From contig CAMLNA010000104.1 in the NCBI GenBank assembly GCA_946481025.1, positions 1 through 15,943 of the forward strand: DNA of 15,943 nt, in the 5' to 3' direction. This stretch comes from an uncultured Rivibacter sp. (GTDB lineage: Bacteria; Pseudomonadota; Gammaproteobacteria; Burkholderiales; Burkholderiaceae). Below, piece by piece: positions 1 through 8,654 of this stretch. Positions within the stretch are counted from its first letter, which is position 1; each line of letters starts with the position of its first letter. A model generated the notes under the pieces. The model did no database searches, was not told where the DNA came from, and saw only the letters and a program-made list of their open reading frames with translations. A program made the position numbers and the translations under genes.

Positions 1-357
1 CTTCTTGGCCGCGGCCTGCAGCTGCCGGTAGCGGCGGATGTCCTTCTGCAGCTGCTCGGTGTCGCGTATGGTGTTGCCGCGTTCGCCGCCGATGCTGTTG
101 GCGTTGCTCGCCGTGTTCATCTCGACGAAGCTGTCCAGCGGCACTTCCCGGGCGATGCGGTCGAGCGCGCAGGAGCATTTGCTCAGCATCTCGAAGTGGG
201 GCCCCGGATGCTGCCGCATGCATTCCTCGACGTAGAGCACCCGCTCGACCGTCGGGTAGTCGTGGCCTTTGGCCGGTGCCGCGGCGGCCGGGGCGCAGGC
301 GAGCAGCAGCGCGGCGCACCATGGTGATCGCGCCGCGCGGGCAAGGCGTGTGTTCAT
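1..357 (-). CDS. Small exported cysteine-containing protein of unknown function, 3'-truncated by the window edge
   Basis: The reading frame is open from an ATG at 357 to the window edge, giving 119 codons with no stop, so the C-terminus is missing. The start overlaps the TGA of the upstream gene by 4 bases (ATGA) and has a strong ribosome-binding site, AGGAGGT, 9 bases upstream. Residues 1-27 look like a Sec signal peptide ending in an Ala-rich stretch. The mature part contains Cys46 and a Cys61-Ser-Cys63 pair in helical-looking sequence, then a charged, Gln-rich helix (about residues 100-119). From memory, small exported proteins with an N-terminal single Cys followed by CSC occur near PQQ alcohol dehydrogenases in other proteobacteria, but no function is known to me. 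As the last visible gene of the xox cluster, it is probably periplasmic and linked to methanol oxidation; that role is inference. Confidence 0.8.
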   Translation of the reverse strand, partial: MNTRLARAARSPWCAALLLACAPAAAAPAKGHDYPTVERVLYVEECMRQHPGPHFEMLSKCSCALDRIAREVPLDSFVEMNTASNANSIGGERGNTIRDTEQLQKDIRRYRQLQAAAKK

Positions 358-1037
358 GGTGGTGTCACCTCCTGCAATGTCAGCGTCTCCTGCAGCACCG
401 GCGCTTCGCCGGGTTGCGCTGCGGGCACCCAGGTCCGGATCTGCGCCAAGCCGCCGGGCAGGCCTTCGGCCAGCACGAAGGCGTAGCGCTTCTCGGCATA
501 GCGTTCATAGCGCGCCCGGGTCGGGTCGTTTGCGTAGGGCGCGATGCTCACTTCGTGCGCCGGCACGTCGCGGCCGCGGTAGCGCACCGTCACCTGGGTC
601 ACCTTCGCGTCGTCCGCCAGCGCCGTGCGGATGCGCTTGCGGAAATAGTTCGGCTGGCCCCTGGTGAGGCGCTGCATCTCGCGCACGTCGTGCTCGAGGA
701 AGTACATGAGCACCGGGTTCGAGCGAGCGTCGGCGATCTCCAGCGGCGGCCGGTCCCGCCCGCCGGCAAATCGGGTCAGCGCGCGGCAGCACAGTCCGCC
801 GGCGCCCGCGTCGAGCTGCAGCACGACCTGGTCGCGCGCCTCCTTGTCCTGGGGGGCGGCCGCGCCGGCCTGGCGGAAGTCGTAGCGCAGTGTGCTGGGC
901 GGCTTCACGCTGCCCAGGTGCCGGTCGACGAACAGCATCTGCTCCGCCTGGGACACGGGCGTCGCCGCGCCGGCGGGAGTGCCGGCGTGCGCGAGGCCCA
1001 GCACGACGAGCGGCAGCAGCTTCTTGGGCGTCATCAT
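354..1037 (-). CDS. Exported protein of unknown function in the xox cluster
   Basis: This encodes 227 residues. The start is an ATGATGA junction with the upstream protease gene, so either ATG (1037, 4-base overlap; or 1034, 1-base overlap) could be used; a GGAG lies 4 or 7 bases upstream of them. Residues 1 to about 25 form a signal peptide (two Lys, a hydrophobic core, then Ala-Gly-Ala-Ala), so the product is probably periplasmic. The mature sequence has a vicinal Cys83-Cys84 pair, several alternating polar/hydrophobic segments that could be beta strands (for example near residues 147-166), and a Tyr/Arg-rich segment near 175-186. No catalytic motif or known domain was recognised. It sits between the serine protease and the small Cys-containing protein, translationally coupled to both. 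A role in methanol dehydrogenase assembly, redox relay or envelope maintenance is possible but only inferred from position. Confidence 0.85.
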   Translation of the reverse strand: MMTPKKLLPLVVLGLAHAGTPAGAATPVSQAEQMLFVDRHLGSVKPPSTLRYDFRQAGAAAPQDKEARDQVVLQLDAGAGGLCCRALTRFAGGRDRPPLEIADARSNPVLMYFLEHDVREMQRLTRGQPNYFRKRIRTALADDAKVTQVTVRYRGRDVPAHEVSIAPYANDPTRARYERYAEKRYAFVLAEGLPGGLAQIRTWVPAAQPGEAPVLQETLTLQEVTPP

Positions 1038-2173
1038 CGTGCTCCGTCCTTCGGTCCGTCCGGCTGGCCGGCCTTGAGCTCGGCCGACACCTCCAGCGCG
1101 AGCCCGGGGTCGCGCACCATCAGCTCGGTGATGGCGTGCTGCGTCTCGCGTTCGCGGCCCATGCGGTGGTAGAGCCTCGCCAGGCGCGCCCAGCTGCGGC
1201 TGTAGTCGGGGTCGATTTGCAGGCTGCGCTGCCAGGCCTCGATGGCCGTCTCGTGATGGTCGAGCCCTTCGGCGGCGACGGCCTGCATGTAGAAGGGCTC
1301 CGGGTCATCGACGTTGTCGCTGCCCCAGCGGGCAGCCAGTGCCTCCAGCGCAGTCCAGTCGCCGGCCTGCTCGAGCGCGGCAGCCTGCAGGAACATCGGC
1401 CGGGCGGCTTCGGCCCCCTCCCAGAAGGCCTGCGTGGCCGGGCGCACCGACGGCATGAAGCGCAGCTCGCCGGTGGCTGCATCGAGCAGCCAGTCGGCCG
1501 GGGCGGCGTAGTAGTGCGCCTTGCCGCCGCGCAGCCGGAAGGTGAGGATGCCCACCAGCGCGCCGTTGCTGTCGAACAGCCCGCCGCCGCTGGCCCCCGA
1601 AGTGAAACCGTTGCTGCACTGGATGACGTGGCTGCCGGCCCAGCGGTGCAGGGCCACCACGCTCCCGCCGCTGATCTGCAGGCTGGCCCCGCCGGTGTAG
1701 CCCAGCGCGAGCAGTTCCTGTCCCTGGCGCAGGCCGCTCGAGCGGCCGATGGGCACCGCCACCGGCTGCATCAGCCCCGGCACGCGCAGCACGCACACGT
1801 CGCGCTCGGCATCCACCGAAAGCGGCTGCGCCGCGCTGCGCACGCTGCCCTGGATCACCGTCACCGAACGTGCGTTGCGGGTGACGTGGCAGTTGGTCAC
1901 CACCTGCTCGCCGGCCACGATGACCCCCGAGCCGATCTGCACGCGGCCGGAGCCGTCGGTGGCCTCCACCCGCAACACGCTGCGCCCCAGTCGCGAGACC
2001 ACCTTGCGGTCGAGCTCGGCATGGGCCGAGCTGGCGCTGAGCAGGCAGGCCGCCAGCAGCGTCGAGCCGGTCATGCCGCGCATCATCAGCGGTGCCGCGG
2101 GCGCGGCGGCCGTGCCTTGCGGTTGCGGCACCGGAGGTGTCGGCGGTTCTTGATGCGGCTCGGTCCGGCCCAC
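1034..2173 (-). CDS. Exported trypsin-like serine protease with C-terminal TPR-like repeats
   Basis: The catalytic triad of an S1/DegP-like protease is visible: His96 in TNCHVT, Asp125 in ERDVCVL and Ser195 in GASGGG, numbered from the GTG at 2173 (379 residues). After the protease domain (about 55-235), residues about 255-365 are helical and include a TPR-like unit with the signature A-W-x(6)-DPDYSRSWARLARLY. A clear signal peptide begins at the internal ATG at 2086 and ends in Ser-Ala-His-Ala. The start is uncertain. GTG 2173 has a GAGG five bases upstream and lies 7 bases after the xoxJ stop, matching the tight spacing of its neighbours. ATG 2086 would put the signal peptide at the N-terminus but lacks a ribosome-binding site. 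Either way the enzyme should act outside the cytoplasm. It may process or degrade periplasmic or membrane partners of the dehydrogenase; that is inference. No PDZ domain is seen, unlike DegP. Confidence 0.88.
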   Translation of the reverse strand: MGRTEPHQEPPTPPVPQPQGTAAAPAAPLMMRGMTGSTLLAACLLSASSAHAELDRKVVSRLGRSVLRVEATDGSGRVQIGSGVIVAGEQVVTNCHVTRNARSVTVIQGSVRSAAQPLSVDAERDVCVLRVPGLMQPVAVPIGRSSGLRQGQELLALGYTGGASLQISGGSVVALHRWAGSHVIQCSNGFTSGASGGGLFDSNGALVGILTFRLRGGKAHYYAAPADWLLDAATGELRFMPSVRPATQAFWEGAEAARPMFLQAAALEQAGDWTALEALAARWGSDNVDDPEPFYMQAVAAEGLDHHETAIEAWQRSLQIDPDYSRSWARLARLYHRMGRERETQHAITELMVRDPGLALEVSAELKAGQPDGPKDGAR

Positions 2174-2180
2174 GGGTGCC

Positions 2181-3056
2181 TCACGGTTTGCCCGCAGCCG
2201 CTCCCTGCTCGGGAGGCAGTTCCAGCAGCGGCACGCCGTACTCGCGCAGGATGGCGTCGATCTCGGCACGGTTCCTGTCGATCAGCGACTCGATCTGCTG
2301 CTTCCATTCGCGTTCGCCGTAGCGCACGCCCATGGCCATGGTGTAGTCGAAGCGCACGCCGGGCTCCGAAGGCAGCGGCACCACCACCAGCTCCGGCGTG
2401 CGCACGCGCTTGGCGTAGAAGCCGGCGATGGGGCCCCACACGATGGCCGCGTCGATGCGGCCGCCGACGAGGTCGCGCTCGATGATCTCGCCCGGGTATT
2501 GCTCCGGGTCCGGGCTCATCGTGAGGTAGGGCACGCCGCGGTCGACCAGGCCGTGCTTGTGCAGCCACTGCGAGGCGGGCGAGCGGTCATAGATGCCGAT
2601 CCGCACGGCGGCCAGGCGCTGCGGATCGACCTTGAGAAACTCCTCGGCGGTCTTCACGCCGTCGAGGCCGCGCCCGCGCGCATACACGAGCGCATAGGTG
2701 GAGCGGTAATAGGGCTTGGTGACCGACACCTGGTCGAATCCCGAGGGCACGCCCATCACCACGTCGCAGGGGTAGTCCTGCCCGGGCAGCTTGTAGCGCA
2801 GCGTGTTGCGGATGAACGCGAGGCGCTGCGGAAACGAGTAGTACTGCACCGGCAGCTTCAGCTCGCGGGCAAACAGCTCGGCGATGCGGTTCTCGTAGCC
2901 CTCGCCCTTCACGCTCGAGAACGGCAGGTTGTTCGGGTCCTGGCAGACGCGGAAGGCCTTGCGCGCCGGCAGGTCGTCGGCCGCCGCCGCAGTCGCGGCG
3001 GCGAGCGCCAGCGAGGCGGACATCGCGAGCGCGAGGCGCCGCAGCCGGGTCTTCAC
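2181..3056 (-). CDS. xoxJ: XoxJ/MxaJ-like periplasmic binding protein of the methanol dehydrogenase system
   Basis: The product is 291 residues, starting at a GTG that overlaps the xoxG stop as GTGA, with AGGAG 8 bases upstream. Residues 1-26 are a signal peptide. The mature protein begins with the family pattern R-V-C-x-DPNNLPFS (about 36-47), followed by features of solute-binding fold proteins (YENRIAELF near 54, CDVVMGVPSG near 97, YYRSTYALVY near 116, and a DAAIVWGPIAGFYA stretch in the second lobe). This matches the quinoprotein-dehydrogenase-associated binding-protein family that includes MxaJ and XoxJ. Members are believed to help activate or mature the dehydrogenase or bind it, rather than import solutes; no transporter permease or ATPase gene is nearby, which agrees. 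Placement right after xoxF and xoxG is the classical xoxFGJ order. Confidence in the family is high; its exact biochemical role is not settled. Confidence 0.93.
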   Translation of the reverse strand: MKTRLRRLALAMSASLALAAATAAAADDLPARKAFRVCQDPNNLPFSSVKGEGYENRIAELFARELKLPVQYYSFPQRLAFIRNTLRYKLPGQDYPCDVVMGVPSGFDQVSVTKPYYRSTYALVYARGRGLDGVKTAEEFLKVDPQRLAAVRIGIYDRSPASQWLHKHGLVDRGVPYLTMSPDPEQYPGEIIERDLVGGRIDAAIVWGPIAGFYAKRVRTPELVVVPLPSEPGVRFDYTMAMGVRYGEREWKQQIESLIDRNRAEIDAILREYGVPLLELPPEQGAAAGKP

Positions 3057-3451
3057 TTCGAGATCTCCTGCACCTTGGCCGAGGTGATGGCGCCGTCGGA
3101 GCGGCCCTTCAGGTACGCGTACAGCGGCTCCACGCTGTCCATCACGGTGGCATTCGTGCCGAAGGAAGGCATGCCCTTTTCGAGGCGGCCGTCCTTGATG
3201 GTCTTCACGAAGTCTTCCTTGGTCATGGTCTTGAGGCTGGCGATGAGCGAGGGGCCCACCATGCCTTCCTGGTTGGGGCCGTGGCAGCGGTCGCAGGCGC
3301 CCGAGCGCCAGGCGCGGAAGCCTTTCATGGTGTTCGCGTCGACCTTGTTGCCGTCGACGACGGTGTAGAGCTTGTTGTCCGCCCTGCTTGCGGCGCCTGC
3401 CAGGCAGGCGGCCAGCGACAACACGGCAAGAGCGGCGGTTCGGTACTTCAT
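3053..3451 (-). CDS. xoxG: Monohaem cytochrome c, likely electron acceptor of XoxF
   Basis: This encodes 132 residues starting at ATG 3451, with a GGAG about 10 bases upstream. Residues 1-24 form a signal peptide, so the protein is periplasmic. There is one haem-binding motif, Cys53-Asp-Arg-Cys56-His57, and a likely axial Met94 in KGMPSF, as in class I c-type cytochromes. The protein is short, essentially a single cytochrome domain. In xox clusters the cytochrome encoded next to xoxF takes electrons from reduced PQQ and passes them to the terminal oxidase chain. The downstream xoxJ start overlaps this gene's stop, suggesting coupled translation. The 140-base gap to xoxF contains strong hairpins that could set expression relative to the dehydrogenase. 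The gene name rests on position and class; the sequence alone says only exported class I cytochrome c. Confidence 0.92.
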   Translation of the reverse strand: MKYRTAALAVLSLAACLAGAASRADNKLYTVVDGNKVDANTMKGFRAWRSGACDRCHGPNQEGMVGPSLIASLKTMTKEDFVKTIKDGRLEKGMPSFGTNATVMDSVEPLYAYLKGRSDGAITSAKVQEISK

Positions 3452-3510
3452 CGGTCTATCACTCCAGGTCCGGGGGCTGTGAGGGGGGCGTGTGCATCAG
3501 GCATCAGGGG

Positions 3511-3546
3511 CCGCTGCAGGTGGCTGGTGTGCGCCACCTGCAGCGG
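3511..3546 (-). terminator. Perfect 14-bp hairpin between xoxF and xoxG (attenuator-like)
   Basis: The arms 3511-3524 and 3533-3546 are perfectly complementary over 14 bases, with an 8-base loop (3525-3532). The hairpin lies 45 bases after the xoxF stop in the direction of transcription and 59 bases before the xoxG start. No run of T follows on the transcribed strand, so it is not a canonical intrinsic terminator. It is more likely a partial terminator, attenuator or mRNA-end stabiliser that keeps xoxF expressed above the downstream genes; this role is inferred. Confidence 0.6.
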
Positions 3547-3554
3547 GTTGCCCT

Positions 3555-3584
3555 GCTGCAGGTGCTTCGATGCAAGTGCTTCGA
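3555..3584 (-). repeat. 14-bp tandem direct repeat just downstream of xoxF
   Basis: Two adjacent 14-base units, tgcaggtgcttcga (3557-3570) and tgcaagtgcttcga (3571-3584), differ at one base. They end 7 bases from the xoxF stop codon. The ten bases 3555-3564 (gctgcaggtg) also repeat the left arm of the neighbouring hairpin (3513-3522), so the segment can pair with 3535-3544 as a competing 10-bp stem. Confidence 0.7.
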
Positions 3585-3591
3585 TCAGCGG

Positions 3592-5412
3592 TCAGTTGGG
3601 CAGGGCGAACACGGTCAGCGAGCCGCCGAGCTCGGTGTACTGGGACAACTCGCGGTAGCCGCCCACGGCGCCGAGGCCGTCGTTGTCCTTCTCGAGGCCT
3701 GCCGCCATGCCGATGCCGGCCCAGCCGCCGATGCCCGAGTACACGCCGATGTACTGCTTGCCCTTGTGCTCGTAGGTGAACACGTTGCCGATGATCCCCG
3801 AGGGTGTCTTGAACTTGAACAGCTCCTTGGAGATGTCCTTCGCGTCCACGCACTTGAGGTAGCCCTCGAGCGTGCCGTAGCACGAGATGCCGCCCGCGGT
3901 GTTGAGGGCGCCGCTCCACACCGAGAACTTCTCGGGCTTGCTCTGCACGATCTTGCCGGTGCCTGCGTCCCAGGTGATGTAGTTGCCCATGCCGCCGTGG
4001 CTGCCGGGGGCGGGATACATCGCCAGCGTGGCGCCCACGTACGGCTGGCCGGCCGTGTACTCGACCTTGAACGGCTCGTAGTCCATGCACACGTGGTTGG
4101 TGGGCACGTAGAAGAGCTTCGTGTTCGGGTCGAAGGAAGCCGGCTGCTGGTCCTTCGTGCCGAGCGCCGCGGGGCAGATGCCCTTGGTGTTGACGTCAGG
4201 CCCGTTCTTCGCGGTCGAGTACTTCGCCACCACCTGCGGACGCCCCGTCTTCATGTCGACGTGGGTGGCCCAGTTCACCACCGGGTCGAACTTCTCGGCC
4301 ACCAGCAGCGCGCCGGTGATGCGGTCCATGGTGTAGCCGAAGCCGTTGCGGTCGAAGTGCACCAGCGCCTTGGTCGGCTTGCCCTTGACGTTGATGTCCG
4401 CCAGGATCATCTCGTTGATCCCGTCGAAGTCCCACTCGTCGTAGGGCGTCATCTGGTACGCCCACTTCGCCATGCCGGTATCGACGTCACGCGCGAAGAT
4501 GGTCATCGACCACTTGTTGTCGCCGGGGCGCTGCGCCGGGTTCCAGGTGGAGGGGTTGCCCGTGCCGTAATAGAGCAGGTTGGCCGCCTTGTCGTAGCTG
4601 TACCAGCCCCAGGTCGTGCCGCCGCCGGTCTTCCACTGGTCGCCCTGCCAGGTCTTGAGCGACGAGTCCTTGCCCACCGGCTTCAGGCCCCCGTCCGCCC
4701 AGGTCATGGTCTTGTCCGGGTCCATCAGCATCTCGGCATCCGGGCCGGTGCTGTAGGCCTTCCAGACCAGCTTGCCGTTGTTGATGTCGTAGGCGGCCAG
4801 GTAGCCGCGCACGCCCCATTCGCCGCCGCTGATGCCGGTGATCACCTTGTCCTTGAAGACGTGCGGTGCGTTGGTGTTCACCGCGCCCACCTTCGGGTCG
4901 CCGTTCTTCACCGTCCACACCGTCTTGCCGCTCTTGGCATCGAGCGCCACGAGCATGCTGTCGGCCTGCTGCAGGAAGATCTTGCCCTCGGCGTAGGCGA
5001 GGCCGCGGTTCACCGTGTCGCAGCACATCTGCGCGATCACCGCGGCGTCCTGCTTGGGTTCGTACTTCCACTTGATCTTCTGGGTGTCCAGGTCGACCGC
5101 GAACACCTTGTTCGGGAACGGCGAGTGGATGTACATGGTGCCGTCGATCACCAGCGGCGAGCCTTCATGACCGCGCAGCACGCCGGTCGAGAAGGTCCAC
5201 GCCACCTGCATCTTGCCGACGTTGCCCTTGTTGATCTGGTTGAGCTTGCTGTAGCGCTGGTTGTACATGTCGCCCGCCTGCATGGCCCAGTTCTTCGGGT
5301 TGCCGGTGAGCTTCTCCACGTCGGCATTGGCGAGCGAAAGCGCGGGCAGCGCCAGCGCAAGGGCTCCGAGCGAGCACTGGAGGCTCGCAGTCGATCGCAT
5401 TGAAAACCTCAT
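3592..5412 (-). CDS. xoxF: Lanthanide-dependent PQQ methanol dehydrogenase XoxF
   Basis: The product is a 606-residue periplasmic quinoprotein oxidising methanol (to formaldehyde, possibly formate) with PQQ as cofactor. ATG 5412 was chosen because AGGAG lies 7-8 bases upstream and a signal peptide (1-30, ending LSLANA) follows directly; an in-frame ATG at 5517 would add 35 residues with no signal-peptide character. Visible hallmarks are the vicinal disulfide Cys130-Cys131 (QMCCDT), repeated propeller-blade Trp motifs, a Glu in SGGEWG (198), [10 protein letters not shown] (Asn286), and DEWDFDG with catalytic Asp328 and an extra Asp330. The second Asp, two residues after the catalytic one, is the ligand that separates XoxF-type (lanthanide) enzymes from calcium MxaF, which has Ala there. 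No small-subunit (mxaI) gene is present, as usual for XoxF. xoxG and xoxJ follow on the same strand. Confidence 0.97.
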   Translation of the reverse strand: MRFSMRSTASLQCSLGALALALPALSLANADVEKLTGNPKNWAMQAGDMYNQRYSKLNQINKGNVGKMQVAWTFSTGVLRGHEGSPLVIDGTMYIHSPFPNKVFAVDLDTQKIKWKYEPKQDAAVIAQMCCDTVNRGLAYAEGKIFLQQADSMLVALDAKSGKTVWTVKNGDPKVGAVNTNAPHVFKDKVITGISGGEWGVRGYLAAYDINNGKLVWKAYSTGPDAEMLMDPDKTMTWADGGLKPVGKDSSLKTWQGDQWKTGGGTTWGWYSYDKAANLLYYGTGNPSTWNPAQRPGDNKWSMTIFARDVDTGMAKWAYQMTPYDEWDFDGINEMILADINVKGKPTKALVHFDRNGFGYTMDRITGALLVAEKFDPVVNWATHVDMKTGRPQVVAKYSTAKNGPDVNTKGICPAALGTKDQQPASFDPNTKLFYVPTNHVCMDYEPFKVEYTAGQPYVGATLAMYPAPGSHGGMGNYITWDAGTGKIVQSKPEKFSVWSGALNTAGGISCYGTLEGYLKCVDAKDISKELFKFKTPSGIIGNVFTYEHKGKQYIGVYSGIGGWAGIGMAAGLEKDNDGLGAVGGYRELSQYTELGGSLTVFALPN

Positions 5413-5584
5413 CTTCGTCTCCTGTGCATTCCTGTGATGAATGTGAGCGGGCTCCACCTCGGCGTGCTCGAAGAGTTCCCGGATGAGGTTGTAGGGGGGC
5501 GGTCCTGCCGCCACCACTTAGTGCAGACCCTCGCGCGGACGGTCAATATGGAACAGTGCCCCGCGCAGCCTGCCGGCCACTGCG
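5413..5584 (-). promoter_or_regulatory. Upstream region of xoxF, probable promoter and leader
   Basis: This 172-base gap between the cbbR stop and the xoxF start should hold the xoxF promoter. Read on the minus strand, a TTGACC element (5546-5541) is the best -35 candidate, but no convincing -10 box follows at 17 bases. A TACAAC further downstream is another weak -10. A 5-bp stem (5498-5502 with 5508-5512) lies in the leader, and the xoxF ribosome-binding site (AGGAG) is at the end. No terminator was found after cbbR, so read-through from cbbR into xoxF is possible. Confidence 0.4.
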
Positions 5585-6616
5585 TCAGCGTGACACAGTG
5601 CCGCCGCGGCGCGCCGGTGCTGCACTGCGGGAACGCCCGCCGCCGCCGGCGGCCCGGTGGCTGACCTCGAGCTGCTGCGTCACGAGCTGCTGCCCGCGCT
5701 CGTACAGGAAGGTCTCGAAGGCCTGGGCCACCTGCGGCAGCTGCCGCGAGGCGAGGTGCATCACGTACCAGTCGCGCTGGATCGGATTGCCGGGCATCGG
5801 CAGCACCGCCAGCAGCCCCGCCTCGAGTTCGAGCACGCAGGTGTGCAGCGACAGGAAGGCCACGCCCAGCCCCGCGGCGCACATGTGCTTGATGGCTTCG
5901 TTGCTCGACATCTCGGAGCCGATGCGCAGCCGCAGCCCCGCGTCCTTGAACAGCCGCTCGACCGTGGTGCGCGTGCCCGAGCCGCGCTCGCGCACCAGCA
6001 GCGCGGTCTCGGCCACGCGGGAAAGCTCGGTGCGCCTGCGGCCCATCAACGGGTGGCCGGGGGCGGCAAGGAAGGCCATCGGGTGCTTGGCGAAAGGCAT
6101 GGACACGGTCTTCAGCTCGGCCGGGGGCCGGCCCATGATGGCGAGGTCGATCTCCTGGCCGGCCAGCATGCGCACGATCTGGTCGCGGTTGCCGACCTGC
6201 AGCTTCACCTGCACCTTCGGGTACTCGCCGGCGAAGGCCACCAGCATGGGCGGCAGCAGGTACTCGGCCGTGGTGACCGCGGCCACCCGCAGGGTGCCTG
6301 CGAACTCGCCGCGGTGCGCGGCCATCTCCTCGCCGGCCTCGCGCCACAGGTCGAGGATGCGATGTGCATAGCCTGCCAGCAGCTCGCCCGCCTCGGTGAG
6401 GCGGATGCCCCGGCCGGTGCGCTGCAGCAGCGGCGTGCCGGCGGCTTCTTCCAGCGCGGCGATCTGGATCGATACGGCTGGTTGCGTCAGGTGCATTTCT
6501 TCGGCCGCGCGCGACACGCTGCCCAGCCGGGCCACCGCGTTCAACGCGGTGAGCTGTCGAAAGGTGGCGTGCTTGAGTGAAGACAGCGCCGGCGCGGCAT
6601 GGCTCATGGTGTTCAT
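5585..6616 (-). CDS. cbbR: LysR-type transcriptional regulator of the Calvin cycle operon
   Basis: This encodes about 343 residues from ATG 6616 (ATG 6607 is an alternative). A winged helix-turn-helix lies at about residues 29-58, with the typical ARLGSVSRAAEEMHLTQPAVS pattern, followed by a linker helix and a periplasmic-binding-like effector domain (about 95-305) containing the CbbR-like YPKVQVKLQVGNRDQI region and the RERGSGTR loop. CbbR proteins activate cbb operons in response to metabolites such as RuBP, phosphoenolpyruvate or NADPH, depending on species. The divergent arrangement with cbbL is the standard one and supports the name. The last 27 or so residues (from about 317) are a Gly/Arg/Ser/Ala-rich tail not expected in the family. 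Neither start has a clear ribosome-binding site; a promoter-like pair ends right at the start codon, so the mRNA may be leaderless. Confidence 0.93.
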   Translation of the reverse strand: MNTMSHAAPALSSLKHATFRQLTALNAVARLGSVSRAAEEMHLTQPAVSIQIAALEEAAGTPLLQRTGRGIRLTEAGELLAGYAHRILDLWREAGEEMAAHRGEFAGTLRVAAVTTAEYLLPPMLVAFAGEYPKVQVKLQVGNRDQIVRMLAGQEIDLAIMGRPPAELKTVSMPFAKHPMAFLAAPGHPLMGRRRTELSRVAETALLVRERGSGTRTTVERLFKDAGLRLRIGSEMSSNEAIKHMCAAGLGVAFLSLHTCVLELEAGLLAVLPMPGNPIQRDWYVMHLASRQLPQVAQAFETFLYERGQQLVTQQLEVSHRAAGGGGRSRSAAPARRGGTVSR

Positions 6617-8200
<1,584 letters not shown>

Positions 8201-8227
8201 AGCCCGCACGCACAGGAGAGCCGCATC

Positions 8228-8647
8228 ATGCGCATCACGCAAGGTACCTTTTCGTTCCTGCCCGAGCTCACCGACGAGCAGGTCCTCAGGCAGATCGAGT
8301 ACTGCCTGGGCAAGGGCTGGGCGGTCGGCGTCGAATACACCGACGACCCGCACCCGCGCAACACGTACTGGGACATGTTCGGCATGCCGATGTTCGACCT
8401 GCAGGACGCCGCCGGCGTGCTGCTCGAGATCAAGAACTGCCGCAACACCTTTCCGAGCCACTACATCCGCGTCACCGCCTTCGACTCGACCCATGGCGTC
8501 GAGTCGGTGGTGCTCTCGTTCATCGTGAACCGGCCCGCCGAGGAGCCGGGCTTCCGCCTGGTGCGCACCGAAGGGCCGGGCCGCAAGGTGAGCTACGCCG
8601 TCGAGAGCTATGCGGTCGCACGGCAGCCGGAAGGCGCAAGGTATTGA
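8228..8647 (+). CDS. cbbS: RuBisCO small subunit, form IC
   Basis: This encodes 139 residues, starting at an ATG with AGGAG 9 bases upstream and 27 bases after cbbL. It begins [16 protein letters not shown], the typical red-type N-terminus, with conserved ECLGKGW-like ([24 protein letters not shown] split across about 25-48) and [10 protein letters not shown] segments. The last 30 or so residues (about 108-139) are the C-terminal extension that forms a beta-hairpin lining the solvent channel in red-type enzymes, absent from plant-type small subunits. Eight copies join eight CbbL chains in the cytoplasm. Its TGA stop falls inside the GAGG ribosome-binding site of cbbX, so translation is likely coupled. 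Confidence 0.98.
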   Translation: MRITQGTFSFLPELTDEQVLRQIEYCLGKGWAVGVEYTDDPHPRNTYWDMFGMPMFDLQDAAGVLLEIKNCRNTFPSHYIRVTAFDSTHGVESVVLSFIVNRPAEEPGFRLVRTEGPGRKVSYAVESYAVARQPEGARY

Positions 8648-8654
8648 GGTGCCC

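Noticed and set aside
3388..5403. A 671-codon plus-strand frame opposite xoxF
   Set aside because: The opposite strand encodes XoxF with all catalytic motifs; this frame is rich in Val/His/Arg/Ala without recognisable domains.
5413..5517. Upstream in-frame start for xoxF at 5517
   Set aside because: It would add 35 residues before a clear signal peptide, while ATG 5412 has a good ribosome-binding site.
5584..5594. Short palindrome gtcagcgtgac over the cbbR stop codon, considered as an operator for xoxF
   Set aside because: Four-base arms are expected by chance in this composition, and it sits inside the end of cbbR far from the likely xoxF promoter.
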